A program made the position numbers and the translations under genes. Below are positions 11,348 to 24,925 of a stretch of 64,000 nt of DNA, one piece after another. Positions within the stretch are counted from its first letter, which is position 1; each line of letters starts with the position of its first letter. The DNA is from Circinella minor (taxonomy: Eukaryota > Mucoromycota > Mucoromycetes > Mucorales > Lichtheimiaceae), in contig JAEPRB010000145.1 of assembly GCA_016758965.1 (NCBI GenBank), forward strand, positions 1 through 64,000, written 5' to 3'. The notes beneath the pieces are model-generated. The model saw only the letters and a program-made list of their open reading frames with translations. It ran no database searches and was not told the DNA's origin.

Positions 11348-13497
11348 ATGACAAAAAAAACATCATCACAACACGAAGCATTATGGATACCACCACAATC
11401 ATCATCGACATCATTACAACGACTATCACCACCATCATCGATTGATAATTCAAGTACAAAAAGAGCCATATTATTATTATTATTGACATGTCTTTTATTT
11501 TTATTAGCATTCAATGCTCGACTTGTTTCAAATACTCCAGAAGATGATGATCAAGATTTTGGACTCACAGTCCCTCTTATACCATCAGATGTATCATCAG
11601 GTCAAAAAGATTTTTATTCTATTTCTCCTTCATCATCTTATAATAAAGAACTTCCTGGTCCTCTTGCACCTGCACCAGTTGCAATCATACCATCTCCTTC
11701 AACTACAGAACAACAAGATCAAATTCAACAGAAACCACCCTTTTCTGATGAAGATGATGATAAAGTAATTGCAGCAGAAACAACAACAGATGGTTCAATT
11801 CATTATGCTTATATCGTGGTCATTGCTTCCGAAGCTTCATATCAATCTCGGCGGAATTTAATCCGTTCCAATTATTTCGGATTACACGATAATCTGATTC
11901 CTTGTATGCGATATAATACAGATGTTTATTATACTTTTTGGATTCATGGTAATCCACCACCTAGTAATACACCAGAAAGAAGACGTTATGAAACTGAAAA
12001 AATGGAATGGAATGATATGGTTGAAATGCCTAATGATGTACCTTTTGAACAAGAAACCGTATTAGAATGGGTAAACAAAAAACATTTGAATACATATATA
12101 GTTTAATCTAAGAATATTAACTTTTAGTTATCAAGAAACCAAACATACAATGAATATTAATTTCTCATTACGAAATCCCAAAATTCTATTAGGTCGAAAA
12201 TACATTAAAACCAACAAGACGAATCGAATATGATTATTTAATTGTTCAAGATATTGAAACATTTCTCCAACTCCATGCCATTAAACGAGAATTAGATGCA
12301 GGAGTCATTGGCGAATATTCCAATATGCCCTATGTTGTCAGTATGGATCAACCACTTAATTTAATATGGGGATCATTTTTAGGCAACGATGATGATCGAC
12401 AGGCTTTTATTATTGGATCCGATGCAGCACAACTTGTCATGAATAAGCGAGATCATATCCAACAACAATTTGCCGTCTCTAGACATTTATTAACAAATAC
12501 CTACACTTATTATCGAGCTGTTTCTGGTGTGTTAAAAGCTGAAACAGATGCTTTCCTCGTTCCTGAAGAAGCAGTAGAGGAACAAGGACGTTTAATTCCT
12601 GAATTCATAAGAGAAGATCGTTTAGGCGAAACACAAAGATTTATCCGATGGGAAAATAATGTGGAATCAGTCCATATTGAAGATCATGTTATTTCTCGGG
12701 TGTATCAAGATAAAGATTTCTTAGATTTGGCAAGATGGACAAGTTTACGACCTGTTCCAACATGTGCTCGACATTATTATTCATCCGACCGACCGAATGA
12801 TCGGGATCCAGCCAGTATTGCCGTAGTAACATCTTCTTATATTTATGACAATTGTATGGAACCTTCTGCAACATTGGCAGCAGAAAATAAACGACATTAT
12901 GCCCTTCAACATGGATATTCTTTTGTGGCTCGATCACCTGAATTTGAACAACAATTGGTAAAACATCGCAAGATTGTATGGGGCAAAATCGATGTTGTTG
13001 AAAAATTACTACCAAAGTATCGATGGTTGTTTTGGATGGATATGGATGCTGTTGTCATGGATCCAGGTCGTTCCGTTGAAGCTTTGCTGGAAAAACTCAG
13101 TGAATCGACGAATAATAATAATTATGACTTGGTGATCGCTAGACCTCATCAAGATAAAATGATTAATGCTGGTGTATTTTTAATTCGTAATTCACGTTGG
13201 AGTTTACAATTTTTACGTGATGTCCAAGATACAATGTCATGGTATAATAAAGGTCCTTCATTTGAACAAGGAGCTATGGCAGAAGTGATCAATCGACCGG
13301 AAAATCAAAATCATGTGTTATTGTTAGATGGAGATAATCAAACGTTTAATACTTTACCCAAGTTATATATACCCAATGTTTCATTTGTGGTACATTTCGC
13401 ACCTGATAAATGTCCGAATGATGCCGTATTAAAAGGTCTTCAAGCAGCTGATATACTTCAACAAGGTGGTTTCGTTTCATCTTTAGATGAAGAGTGA
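11348..13497 (+). CDS. Golgi-type glycosyltransferase, GT31-like domain fused to GT34 (GMA12/MNN10-like)
   Basis: Two exons (11348-12070 and 12193-13497, phase 0 junction) give about 675 residues. A single hydrophobic segment, AILLLLLTCLLFLLAFNARL, near residues 39-60 after a Ser/Thr-rich cytosolic tail suggests a type II Golgi membrane protein. Residues about 155-330 resemble GT31 beta-galactosyltransferases: VIASEASYQSRRNLIRSNYFG, then YDYLIVQDIETF where GT31 enzymes usually have an acidic DDD-like motif. The C-terminal half (about 480-670) fits GT34 alpha-galactosyl/mannosyltransferases: IAVVTSSY, YALQHGYSF, KIDVVEKLLPKYRWLFWMD, the DxD motif MDMDAVVM and MINAGVFLIRNS. It probably adds galactose or mannose to cell-wall glycans or glycoproteins. 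The GT31-like half is less certain because its metal-binding motif reads QDIE. Confidence 0.8.
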
Positions 13498-13748
13498 TAT
13501 AATTCCTTTTTTTTTATTAAAAAAAACGGATTAAAAGAAAGATAGAAGAAAAGAGAGGTGAAGGAATGATCAAGTTTTGTACATGTACTTTTTATTTTTA
13601 TTTTTGATTTGTTTTTTTTTTTTATGGTTTGTAAATATATATTTTTAGATAAATAATAATTTTTTATCATTATTATTTAATATCAATGATAACTTTTTTT
13701 TTGTTCATATTTTATCCAATCCATCTTTCTTTCTTTTTCTTTTTCTTT

Positions 13749-15923
13749 TTAAATGATACCTTGTCGTCGTAAATCTTCATATGTCTTTCTGTTAAATACA
13801 TTGCCTTCATCATCTTCATATTCTTCCATTGAATCTGGAACAAAATCTTCTTGAGCATTTTCTTTCTTTAACTTTCCATATACTATATTTATAAAAAAAA
13901 ATTAGTTTAGTAAAATGATCATCATTTGATCTTCCTTCCTTATATATATATATATATATATAATTACTTACAAGAAAATGCATCATCAATCTTTGTGATT
14001 TCATGGAAATGTCGAGTATTTGGAATACCAAGACAACGCATACCATGAGCATGTCGCCATTCTTGGAAATGTTTATCAAAAGCTTTACGACCCATATATA
14101 CATAATTACCACAAATCTCACATGGATATTCCACACCTAAGCCATGAAGTTTATATAACCAATAAGGAATTGGTTTACCATCCCAACCAAGGGGTAATTT
14201 AAGTGGATTATATATACGATCTTCTTCATCATCATCTGAATCTTGTTCTGCAAGTTCGATTTCTTCTAGATCTTGTTCAAGCTATTATATAGAATAGATA
14301 ATTTCCCGAAATATAATTCAAAATTAATACTATTTTTACTTCTCATCCCCATCTCCATCCCTCTCCTCAGTCTCAAACCTATATCTTTTTAATTTTTACG
14401 AATACTTACGGTACGTTCTTTATCAGTAAGTGCTTGTTTTCGTTCCACATTTGCTTTTGTTTCTTCTCTGACATCTGATAAACCTTCAGCATATTTTGTA
14501 ATTAATAATTCTTTCCATGCAAGTTCTTTTCGTCGATCTTGTTTTGTATTATTTTCAGAGTCACCCTTTGTTGTTGATTGTTCATTGTTTAATTTTTCTG
14601 CATTCTTTCTATGTTTTTTTCCTGTCAAATGGGCATCATATACAGTTTTCTTTGTAAATTGTTTTTGACCTATCCACAACAAAAAAACACACACATATAT
14701 ATATACACACACACATATTAGTTTATATAAATGAAACTTCTTTTTTTTTCTTTAACATGAAAAATTAATAACTTACAAGCTTGACAATATAATTCTGGAT
14801 CTAACATTTCATTTCCAATTTCTTCCCAACCAACAAGTTGACCTTTTTCCCATTTTTCATCTAATTCTTGTCGTACTTTTTCTTCCAATTCTGCAAGATC
14901 AAATAATGGTTTTGCTCGACGGAAAAATGAATATAAATATTCACTCAAATCATTCAAATACCTAAAAATATTCCATTTAGTAATATAAAAAAAATGGGGT
15001 GTGAATAATAGTAATAATAATAATAACTTACTCTTTATATTCAGGACTTGTTTTCATGGACTTTGGATAAGCATTAGCAAAATCATCAAAATCGCTCAAA
15101 TATTGTAAATATTCCAACTTTTTAACATCCTTGAGATTAATATATTTTCCATGTAATGAATTCATATCCAGGTACCGACCATAACTTTCTTCACCAGAAA
15201 ACTTTTTTTCGAGTTCTTAAAAATATATAATAGATGCATATAAAAGTTATTTTTCACTTTCTCTCTCTCCCTTTAAAATATCTATATATCTATATCTATA
15301 TATTAACAAAGAAATTGAAAAGCTTACCGTCTTCTTCACCATCCTCACCATTACCATGAATTTGATTCATATGAATAAATTCCATTTCTGGTAATTCAAC
15401 AGGTTCATTAGGGTATTTACGATGGTGGTCTTTAATAACACGTAAACGTTCATAAAATTCACTAAACTCAGTGGATGCAGATAGTGTTTCAATTTCAGAT
15501 TGTCGAAGTCTTTATATATATATATAAATACATTGAAAGAAAAGTTTAGTTATTTTTTTTAAAAAAAAAAACAAAAATTAATATATAAAATGAGACAAAT
15601 GATAATAAATACATTACCCATCTTTATCTTCATACAAGTTATTTAAATCAATACTCTTATCAGAAATACGTGTTAAGAATTTATCAACAACATGTTCATT
15701 ACGTAAACGGTCTCGATGTGTTTTTGGATCTTGCATGAATTGATCTACGATCGCTTGTTCTAGACGTTCAATCTCTTCATGAAGTCTATATATAAAAGAG
15801 TAAAAAAAAAAAAAGACATTATGAGTATAAAATATTTCTTTTTCGTTTGCTTCTTTTTTTTTTAACTGTTTGTTAATAAAAGTTTTTAAGTTACCCTCTT
15901 TGTCGTTCAATCAAATTATTCAT
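13749..15923 (-). CDS. SF3A3: Splicing factor 3A subunit 3 (SF3A3/SAP61/Prp9)
   Basis: A minus-strand gene of about eight exons, encoding roughly 480 residues. It starts with a short exon (15923-15895, [10 protein letters not shown]) and ends in RRQGII before the stop at 13749. Recognisable family segments are [20 protein letters not shown] at the N-terminus, [17 protein letters not shown], a U1-like C2H2 finger [25 protein letters not shown] that spans an intron, and the diagnostic C-terminal finger [19 protein letters not shown] followed by [18 protein letters not shown]. The protein is part of the SF3a trimer of the U2 snRNP and is needed for prespliceosome assembly. Several of its introns carry (TA)n tracts, for example 13943-13962. 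It ends about 250 bp from the convergent glycosyltransferase gene. The promoter must lie in the 15.9-18.1 kb spacer shared with the next gene. Confidence 0.9.
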
Positions 15924-18113
15924 TATTATTATGTTTATTAGGTATTGTAATATCGATAAAAAAGACTAAAGAAGAAAAAAAAAAAGAAAAACTTCAAAGA
16001 GCTTATTTCTGGAATTGAATTTTTGATTTTTTTGCTTTATCTCTATGGCAATTAAAAAAAATTGAATGTCATGGTAACCACAACTTTTTCTTTTTGACAT
16101 CCCTCTATTAATTTTTTTTAATATTAATATAACAGTGAAACTTATGATAAAATCGATTGTATTTAAGTACGTAACATGAAATAAATGTTTAGAATTTAGT
16201 ATTAAACTTATTCGTTATCCCCTTTACAATAGTTGAGGTTGCCGATTTTATAAATTAAATGCCAGTAACTTGGATCCATTCATCCTTACTTGTAGTTCGA
16301 TATTACATACAGATGATTATCACCAAACAAAAATATATCGTATTATCTGAATTATCTAAAAAGTTTTATTTGGTTCAAATGCATTTTTTTTCTTTCTTAT
16401 TGGATTCTTTTCACTTTCAAACATTCATGTTATTGATACATACTTTCTTTTAATTGGATTTCGTCATTACATATTAGCTGAACTCTCTTTTTGTGGTTTC
16501 ATTTACGTATGTTAGTTTTTAACTTCATTATTAATTTATTGTGACATTACCGCTTTGTATCATATCATATCTGCTACTTAAAATTTAAATTTCACAATTG
16601 ATCTATTTTCTGTACGTATGAGCCTTTTGTTATTTTCCAGTAAGTACTGCACAATAGAGATACTTCACGTTTTTTATTTATAAAATATTATCGTCACTTT
16701 TCTTGTTGATGTACCATGATCTTTGAAAATAGTTCTTGTTTCTTGTTTCTTTTTTTTTCTTGAGTGCTCTATAAAATCAATTATAGTGTGTAATGGGTCA
16801 TACGTAATAAAATTGATTTCTAGCATTATTCTGTTGTTATATTTACAGAATATTACATGATTCACAATAACTGTATTATGTATCAGTAATAATAAAATTT
16901 GGTCAAAATATTATAAATGATTAGTTGCAGGCCTAGAAACTAAATCAAATAAAGAAAATAACAATATGATTTTGTTGGTCAAAGAAGAGAAAATACATAT
17001 ATAATAATAATAGACTAAAAAAACAGTTCCTTTTTTTCTCCACTGTTATATAACTATAGGTAGTTTTATATCAAAATGATGAGTTAATTGTACCATTATG
17101 GTTTCTCGGGTTACACTAAGATATTTGGTTATGATCTTTTTCCATGCTAATTCAAACACAGTGCTGTTACTTTCACCTGATTCTGTTGGTCAATGTCTAT
17201 AAAGGTTTGTTTGTTATTATTGCTTACAATTTGGAGACCATCTAATAAACAAGTGTTACTGATCAATGTATTTTTTTGGCATCTGAAAAAACCCCTCTCT
17301 CATCAACCGAAGTGTGTCAAATCACATAAACTTTCATGATAATAAAAAGTAATTCAATAATAATATATATTATCTAATACGTATCGAAAAAAAATAACGA
17401 TCCAAGTTACTTTTGGATACAAAATAAAAACAGTGACATAAAATTCAGTAACGGAAAACTATTTCTCCTTTAATTTTTTGCGTACTATGGCGTTAAAAAC
17501 AAGCCGATTCTTCCGATATTTTTGCGGTTTGTGCAGGACCACATGCCGAAAAGAAAAATATGTGGGTGTGTGTATGTGTGTGTGCAAAGGACCCGAACCC
17601 GGTGACTGTTACTTTGTTTTTTTTTTTTTTCTAAAAAATCTTTTAAAAGAACGGGGATTTTTTTTTTATTTTTTTCATGAACCGGAAACTTGTTTTTACG
17701 GCTCGCACAATCACTTCTTCCTTTCATTCCGGAAAACTATTTTTTATTTTTTTTTGCTTTTGGGTCTAAGTAAAACGTGAAAACGCATTGATCAAGATAA
17801 ATACTTTATTTTTATTTACTCAGAAAACCCATTGATTATATCTATTTTGTCTTGGGAAAAGAATAGTTTCTTTTTTTTTTTTAAGTTAACTTTTTTCTTT
17901 TTCTTTCTTATCCTTTTTTTTCCCTTAAAAAGCCCCTTTTATTTTAATCAACATATATAAACATACAAACACACGTATATACAAACAACTTTTTATTTTA
18001 TTTTATTTTATACATACATAAATATATAATATAAACCTACACCTTACATCATCATAAACAACGACAACAACAAAGAACACACTACTTTGTAAATTAAATA
18101 CCAAATAAGAATA
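15924..18113. promoter_or_regulatory. Divergent intergenic region
   Basis: About 2.2 kb between SF3A3 (minus) and the unrecognised gene at 18114 (plus), so it should hold both promoters. The SF3A3 side is AT-rich with poly-A and poly-T runs. Nearer 18114 there is a stretch with several CCGAAAA/CGGAAAA-like words and a TG-repeat (17470-17730), then long pyrimidine tracts (17870-17940). No tRNA or convincing small gene was seen; the ORFs here are low-complexity. Confidence 0.45.
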
Positions 18114-20015
18114 ATGAACTCAGGTTCTTCGGCACAAGATACATTTCATGTCAATATGTCGACAAATAACAGTAATAATAATAATAATAATTCAACAGGT
18201 GTATCATCATCATCATCATCATCATCATCATCTACACCTTCTACATCCACTCAACAACAACAACAACAATCACAGCAAGAAGATTGTTTATTTTTATCAC
18301 CTACATTAGCTGATATTCTTAGTGATGATCGCATATTACGTTTTTATCAATGTGTTAAAGATATCAAAACTCAACGTTCGCCTATGCAAACAGCAGCTAT
18401 GTTTTTTGCTTTATGTCATGCTTTAGGAGATAATGTTGTTTTTCTTAAAGTGCCACATATGTCTAAAGTTATGTTTCGTCAAGAAAGTCAAGTATATGCT
18501 GTTAATGTAACAGGGACAACACAACAAGATCATCTTTTTAATACTAATCCTATTCCTACTCCATCTACACATTCTACGAATAACAACAACAACAACAACA
18601 ATAATAATAATAATAATGAATATGATCCATTTAAAATGGCTACCACTGTTTCAGCAGCAACAACAAGTGGTACTGGCGTACCGACAACAACACATACACC
18701 TTCATCATCTTCAACATCATTAAATCCATCCATTTCTTTTTTTCAACAATTTCAACATCATCATCAACAGCAACAACAACAACATCAATCAAACCAAGAT
18801 ATGCTTTCTGCTGCTGCTGCGGCTGCGGCAGCTGCAGCAGCGGCAGCAGCAGGTACAGAATCATCACCTAGACAATTATTACAAGCGGCATTAGCTTCGG
18901 TCACATCACCCGCAATTCCAGCCGTGGGTGGTACCGGAAAACGTAAAAACACGAATGATAATAATAAAGATGGAAATAAACGACCTAAAAAAGCGAGTCC
19001 ACGCGATAAAGAATATTCTGTTCGACGTAACTATAAATGGAAAAACTTTATAATAGAAAAAAGGATCAACATATAGAACCTAATTTTTTTTTATTGTATC
19101 ATTCATTATATAGGAAATGATATAATTCAAGATTTACTTAAAGTACCAGAACATGATTTATTCCATCAAGCTAATGTAGTAGACGACGACGTAAAACTTA
19201 TCATACAAAGTCAACCTAATGCAACTTCCATGTCTTCTCCTTTACACCGTTTTGCTACATTTGCTAATTTACCTGCTCATTATGATTGTGATTTTGCTCC
19301 AAGAAACGCTGGAGTTTATTTTAATTATGAATATTTTCAATTATTTTTAGCTTATCGAGATTTAGAAATAGAAAAACAACAACGACACAATGATGATACA
19401 CGACCTATTTTAGTTCAATGTCGATCTGATATTGAAAAAGTACTTGTGAATACAAATTGGGAAGCCATTCGACGTCGATTAACTATTGGTGAACGTATTT
19501 GTCAAATATCTTCTGTTCTTGGACGTGGTTTTTTATTATTAAGTAAACAAGTCTCTGGTCGTAAATTATTGCATAATTTTAATACCGGTGAATGGGCCGA
19601 ATTCATGCGTGAATTTCAACGTCCAGAAAATCATACATTGTTACAAACTCTTCAAACGAAATTTTCTCCAAGTCGATTTTATGGTACTCCAACAACTACA
19701 ACGACAACAGTGACAGGATCATCATCACCAGCTTCATCCATCGTTGGAACAACAGGTACTACATCTTCAACAACTGTACAAAATGTAGGATCATCACCTG
19801 GTTCTTCTTCATCACAATCAACCCCAATAATTACTGCAATTCCAAATCCTAATATGACTACAACAACTAATTCAGTTACTTCTATATCATCAACAACAAC
19901 CACTACGGAAGAAAGAATGCCTGTAGTAATACCCCATCATCATGATCAACAAGGAGATACCAAAGAAACAATAAATACAATACAATTACAAACACAATCA
20001 TCCAATCCATCTTAA
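18114..20015 (+). CDS. Unrecognised low-complexity, probably nuclear protein
   Basis: Two exons (18114-19026 and 19114-20015, codon split C|GA) give about 604 residues. Low-complexity runs dominate the first half: Asn, Ser and Gln tracts before residue 60, a 12-13 Asn run, His/Gln blocks and a run of 14 or so Ala near residue 240. They flank two compact segments. One (about 60-140) begins LFLSPTLADILSDDRILRFY and continues to VMFRQESQVYAVNVTG. The second, in exon 2, runs from IIQDLLKVPEHDLF through FATFANLPAHYDCDF, RRRLTIGERICQISSVLGRGF and TGEWAEFMREFQRPENHTLL. A Lys/Arg cluster (GKRKNTNDNN, NKRPKKASPRDKEY) resembles a nuclear localisation signal. The tail is Thr/Ser-rich. The composition resembles fungal transcriptional regulators, but I recognise no named domain and assign no function. 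Confidence 0.7.
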
Positions 20016-20399
20016 TAGCAAATCACTTAATAATAATAAAAACGAATCAATTTACTACATTATAATAAAATCAAAGAAACTTTTCTTCTTTTTTTTTAAT
20101 TTGTTTGTTTGAAATCTAAAGTATAACAACAATAATAATAGTGATAATAATAATAAAAATAATAATAGTAATAGTAATAATAAAGCAAATTGAAAAGAAA
20201 AATAAAAGGATGATTGATTATGGAGAGTGTGTGAGAGAAAGAGAGAAAGAGAGAGAAAAAACACAAAGAAATGGAAGAAGATTGGGTTTCTATACACTTG
20301 TAATTTTCTTTTTATATAATTTTAAAATCAAATTGAATGAAATTTTCTTTTTTTGAAGGGAGAGAGAGAGGATTAAAGATTAATAAGAATGAAAATATT
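20016..20399. other. Convergent 3' spacer
   Basis: A spacer between two convergent genes, with AAT/AAC trinucleotide repeats (20125-20185), a GA-rich tract and A/T runs that probably hold polyadenylation signals for both. Nothing else was seen. Confidence 0.4.
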
Positions 20400-22733
20400 T
20401 TAACTCCAAACATCTTCTTGGTATCTACCACTGTTTCTAAGGTTCTTGACATAATCATGAGCCTTTTCTTCAGTTAAACCACCAAATTCAATGGCAAAGT
20501 TAACAAAAGTTTGATTAACATCACGAGCCATGTTTTTAGCATCACCACATACAAAGATAGTACCATTCTTTTGCAATAATTCCCATACTTCTTTTCCATT
20601 TTCTTGTAAACGATGTTGTACATATACTTTTTTATCTGTTTCACGGGAAAAGGCAGTAATCATACGAGATTCTTCACCGAGAGTTTCAAATAGTCCAGGC
20701 CATTCTTCTTTATATAAATAATCTTGTTCCGAGTTACGACAACCAAAGAATAATAAAGTAGGTCCAACAGGTTTACCTTCAGCCTTTTGAGCAGCACGTT
20801 CACGAACAAATCCACGGAAAGGAGCAACACCTGTACCAGGTCCAACCATGATAACAGGAACATTAGGATTACGAGGTAATTTGAATTGAGATCGACGAAT
20901 GTGAACAGGTACTTTAGTACCTTGTAAAGCATTACGTGGACCAGCCAAATCATAAGTAGGATATGTTTGACCATCTTCTACCTTATTTGCAGCAGCATGC
21001 AATTGCCATAAATAATTAGTACAGACACCATAAACAGTACGTTCAGGAGTGGGATCAGGTTGATAAGTAAGAGTGACTGCAGTCACAGCAACCTTCTTTG
21101 GAGATTCTTTGGCAGAGGATGAAATAGAATAATAACGTGGTTGAAGACGAGAAATACTTTCCACAATCAAATCAAATGGAACCGTATTAAAAAAGCCTGG
21201 TTTAGCTTGATTACCAGCAACTAATTCTAGAACTTCACCCAAATTACGAACAGCTTCTCCAACCTTTAAACGATATTCATCCTTGTCCTTGGATAATTGA
21301 CGTAAAACTTCCTTGGTTTCTTCTGTAGGAGCATATTCAACCAAAGACATTAAAGTTTGACGAGAAGTAGGTGCACAAATATCAAGATAATGACGGAAAA
21401 TAGATCGATAAGTGGCGGGAACAGGGAATGGATATTTTTTAGAAGCAGTCGAATCAATAGCTTTGACCATCACGGGAACATCCAGCTTATCAGATAAACC
21501 AAGGATCGATGCGAGACGTGTCACTTCATCTTCATTATTAGTAGGCCAAATAGCAATATGATCACCTGTTTGATAAGTTAAATTGGAATCTGAAACATCC
21601 ACTTCAATATGTAAACAATGACGATCCGTATTATGGAAAAGATCGCGAGAAGTAATAGGGGCATTATAAGGTCGTTTGGCATCATAAATAATTCTTCTAA
21701 AAAAATTAAAATTCAATCAGTATATCTTGATTCTTTGCGGAGGAAAAACAAAATAAGGGTGAAATTATCAATTATATATATATATATAATACTTACGCTC
21801 CTTCTTTTGGTTTTTCACCAATTTCACCTAAATAAACTTGATCCATATCTCCTTGTCCTTCAAGTTCTTCAACTGAAAAAGTAGCTTGTCGTGGACCATT
21901 AGAAGTATTTGTTTCATCCACACCTAAAGCATCACAAAATACAGGCCACATATTATCTTGCCAAGCAAGAAAATCTTCTTCAAGAGATGCATCATCATCC
22001 CCTTCCCCTCTTTCACCAATACGTTGAGCACCCAATTGAGTGAATCGTTGATCCATTTTACGTGCCACTTCATTATAATGTTCATACGTTTTGTTACCCA
22101 AACCAAACATAACATAACGCAAGTTTTTCAATTCTTCATTTTCAGAAAATTGAGGTTCTTCTTCCATTAATAATTCCCAAAAATCAACTGCATTATCAGT
22201 AGGTTCACCTTCACCATATGTAGCCATAATAAAAAATACCAAACAATCTTCAGGTACAGTATCCAAATATTGTAAATCATATACTTCAATGTCGGCTGTC
22301 ATACAATTCACACCATATTTTTGTTGACATTCTTTAGCTAAACGTGATGCGTAATCTTCAGCTGTACCTGTTTGAGAACCATAAAAAAAGATCACTTTAC
22401 GACCCTAATTTACATTTTTATTATATATATATTTTTTTTGTTCTTTAGTTAATTAAAATTAAAATTCAAAGAGTTTTCTCCTTTTTTTTTTTTTTTTTGC
22501 AAAAACTTATATATATATATTACCTGTTCTTGCATAACTTTAACAAAGTTACGTTCTCTTTTAGGTGCAGTAGTACCATTTCCATTAAGTTTTTCGTTAG
22601 CATCTTGTTCTTTTGATCCAAAAATCTTTTCAGCAATTTGACGACGTGCAAACCAGGCAATAGTACCGAGACCAATGGTACCAAGGAATACCATGTCAAG
22701 AGTATCAAGTAAAGCAGGTGACGGTTGAGCCAT
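20400..22733 (-). CDS. CPR: NADPH-cytochrome P450 reductase
   Basis: Three exons (22733-22524, 22404-21797, 21696-20400) join in phase to about 704 residues, the usual length of the family. An N-terminal hydrophobic anchor (DMVFLGTIGLGTIAWFARR) places it on the ER membrane. The flavodoxin-like FMN domain has YGSQTGTAEDYA, ATYGEGEPTDNA and FGLGNKTYEHYN. The connecting/FAD domain has RYYSISSS and YGVCTNYL. The NADPH-binding part has GPGTGVAPFRGF near residue 560, FFGCRNSEQDYLY and VCGDAKNMARDV, and the protein ends in the typical aromatic VWS tail. It passes electrons from NADPH to microsomal P450s (ergosterol synthesis, detoxification). On the coding strand its leader contains a CT-rich tract, seen as (GA)n at 22767-22785. 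Introns 1 and 2 carry short (TA)n tracts. Confidence 0.95.
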
Positions 22734-24393
22734 TCTATCTGATATATTCTATATAAGACAAATACAAAGAGAGAGAGAGAGAGATAGGAAAGAGAAGTAA
22801 AAGGTGAACAAAGAAAAAAAAAAAAGAAGGGACGAATATTCAAAAGTGGGGGGTGTAGTAGAAGGAGAGTAAAAAGAAAAAAAAGAAAAAATACTTAGAC
22901 TGGGGTGGGGGGGACTTATGAATATGACAGACCGAAAAAAAAAAAAAAAAAAGATAGGGTGTAACGATATGTAAAATCAACACACACACACACAGAAAAT
23001 ATAAAATAAAAACTCAGTTGTAACACAAGTAAAAAAAAAAAAGTATATTTCGGCCTTGGTGTCCGTAAAAATTTTGAAGTTTATGGATGTAATCTGCGCG
23101 ATGTTTTTATTATTATTCCCAATCGATCGATGTTTATTATTATTATTATTATTTATAAAGCTATAATTGTAATAGATTTATACATAGAAATAAATGAACA
23201 ATATTTTTTATTTTTTATTAAGTTTGAAACATATCACTGACCGAAAAAAAAAAAGAAAGAAAGATCGATAACAACTTTTTACGTACAAAAAAAAAAACTC
23301 TTCTTTTTCTTTCTAAATACGTACGATCTATATTTTCATTCTGTATTACAAACATCTCGTGTTTTATTCTTTAAACTTTATAGATTATTTTAGAGAGAGT
23401 TATCATAAATTAACTATTTTTTATTTGATTTAGTTTGTACTTGTACTTGGAATCAATGTTCTATTTTTTTTTAAGAAAAATCATGCCATATACTTTTATA
23501 TAATTGAAAAATTTCTTGCATAAAATAAAGATTTATGGTTATTAGACAGCAATTGTAATCAACAAATCTTAAGAGCGATTTACATAGTCTAAAAAATAAG
23601 CTGTGGGAAAAAACGGAGTCAAATGCCACAGAGATTAATCATAGAGCATTTTCATTATATTTACAGATTCAATTTCTTCATCTTGCGTAGAGAAATATAC
23701 ATCTGGAACATAAAACGATGATGGTATTATTAAACTTATGACGATATTAAAGTTATACTATTATTATTATTGGGTAAGTTTTAATGATGTAATAAACTTA
23801 AACAAATTTAATCGGGTTCTTCTTTCTATGCTGTGAATGAGATACATTCATCATACAGCCGAGTTTACACATATAAAAACTAGTAAATGACAATAGTATC
23901 ATGCATCATTATCACGTACGCCGTATAAAAAGTCATTCACATCAGCATACAAAAAGAAAAAATAACACATTGAACTACGAATGATAGATCACGAGCTTAG
24001 CCAAGAATGTTCTTTGTTTATAGATACGTAGAACGTATGAAATAAAATAGTTGTTTTTTTTTATGATGACAGACACACATGCATAACACCTGGTTTCTTC
24101 TATAACTACTATTATAATCATTCATCATTGTTTAAATCACGTCAAAAAAACATTAAAGTAACTGTTTTCTCTCCATAAGAAATGTTACACAACAACGCTT
24201 TGACCCCATTTTTTTTTTTTGGTCGTCATGACATTATTGACATAAAAATAAAAACAATTCAAACAGATGAAAAAAAAAATTACTTTCTTATTTTTATTAT
24301 TTCTTTCTTGCCTTCTTTTTTTTCTTAACATATATATAAAATATAGATAATATATTTTTAATATTTCCAACTATATTATCATCATCAAGAAAA
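22734..24393. promoter_or_regulatory. Divergent intergenic region with homopurine tracts
   Basis: About 1.66 kb between P450 reductase (minus) and the F-box gene (plus). Near the reductase are (GA)n at 22767-22785, several A8-A18 runs, a G-rich GGGGTGGGGGGG at about 22900-22912 and a (CA)n tract at 22980-22994. The rest is AT-rich and shows no supported gene. The F-box ATG at 24394 is preceded by T-rich and A-rich tracts. Confidence 0.45.
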
Positions 24394-24892
24394 ATGAAAA
24401 TTAGTCATTTTCTACAACTACTTTCAAATAATAACCACAACAATGATAAAAAACTCATATTACCTTTCGATATTATAACCGAAATTGTTTCATATCTAAC
24501 TCAACATGATTGTTTGGAATGCATGCAAGTATGTCATACTTGGAAACAACAAGTACCCCCTTATAGTCAATCGGTTTGGTCTCGACTACGACTTTATCCG
24601 ACTGATATTACAACTACATTTCTTCACGAAAAATATAAAGATGAACTACAACAACAACGATTGTTACTATGGGAAGAATGTATTGGATCACATGTTAAAC
24701 ATATTATATTTGATGGATTTTGTGATGATGATGAAGAAAAACTATATATTGCAATGAATAAATTGATAAAGGGTCATTGTAATCGAATTAAATCTATTGG
24801 TAAAATCTAAGAATTTAAATTTATAGGGAGAGAATAAGGTACACATCATATATTATTATACTCATTGGTATATATATTAAAAAAAATTGTAA

Positions 24893-24925
<33 letters not shown>

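Noticed and set aside
17478..17780. 100-residue frame in the SF3A3 upstream spacer
   Set aside because: It is Phe/Cys-rich sequence from T-runs and a TG repeat; no domain and no splice partner.
20141..20356. Plus-strand frame in the convergent spacer at 20.1-20.4 kb
   Set aside because: It is composed of trinucleotide repeat and GA-rich sequence in a 3' spacer; no coding signal.
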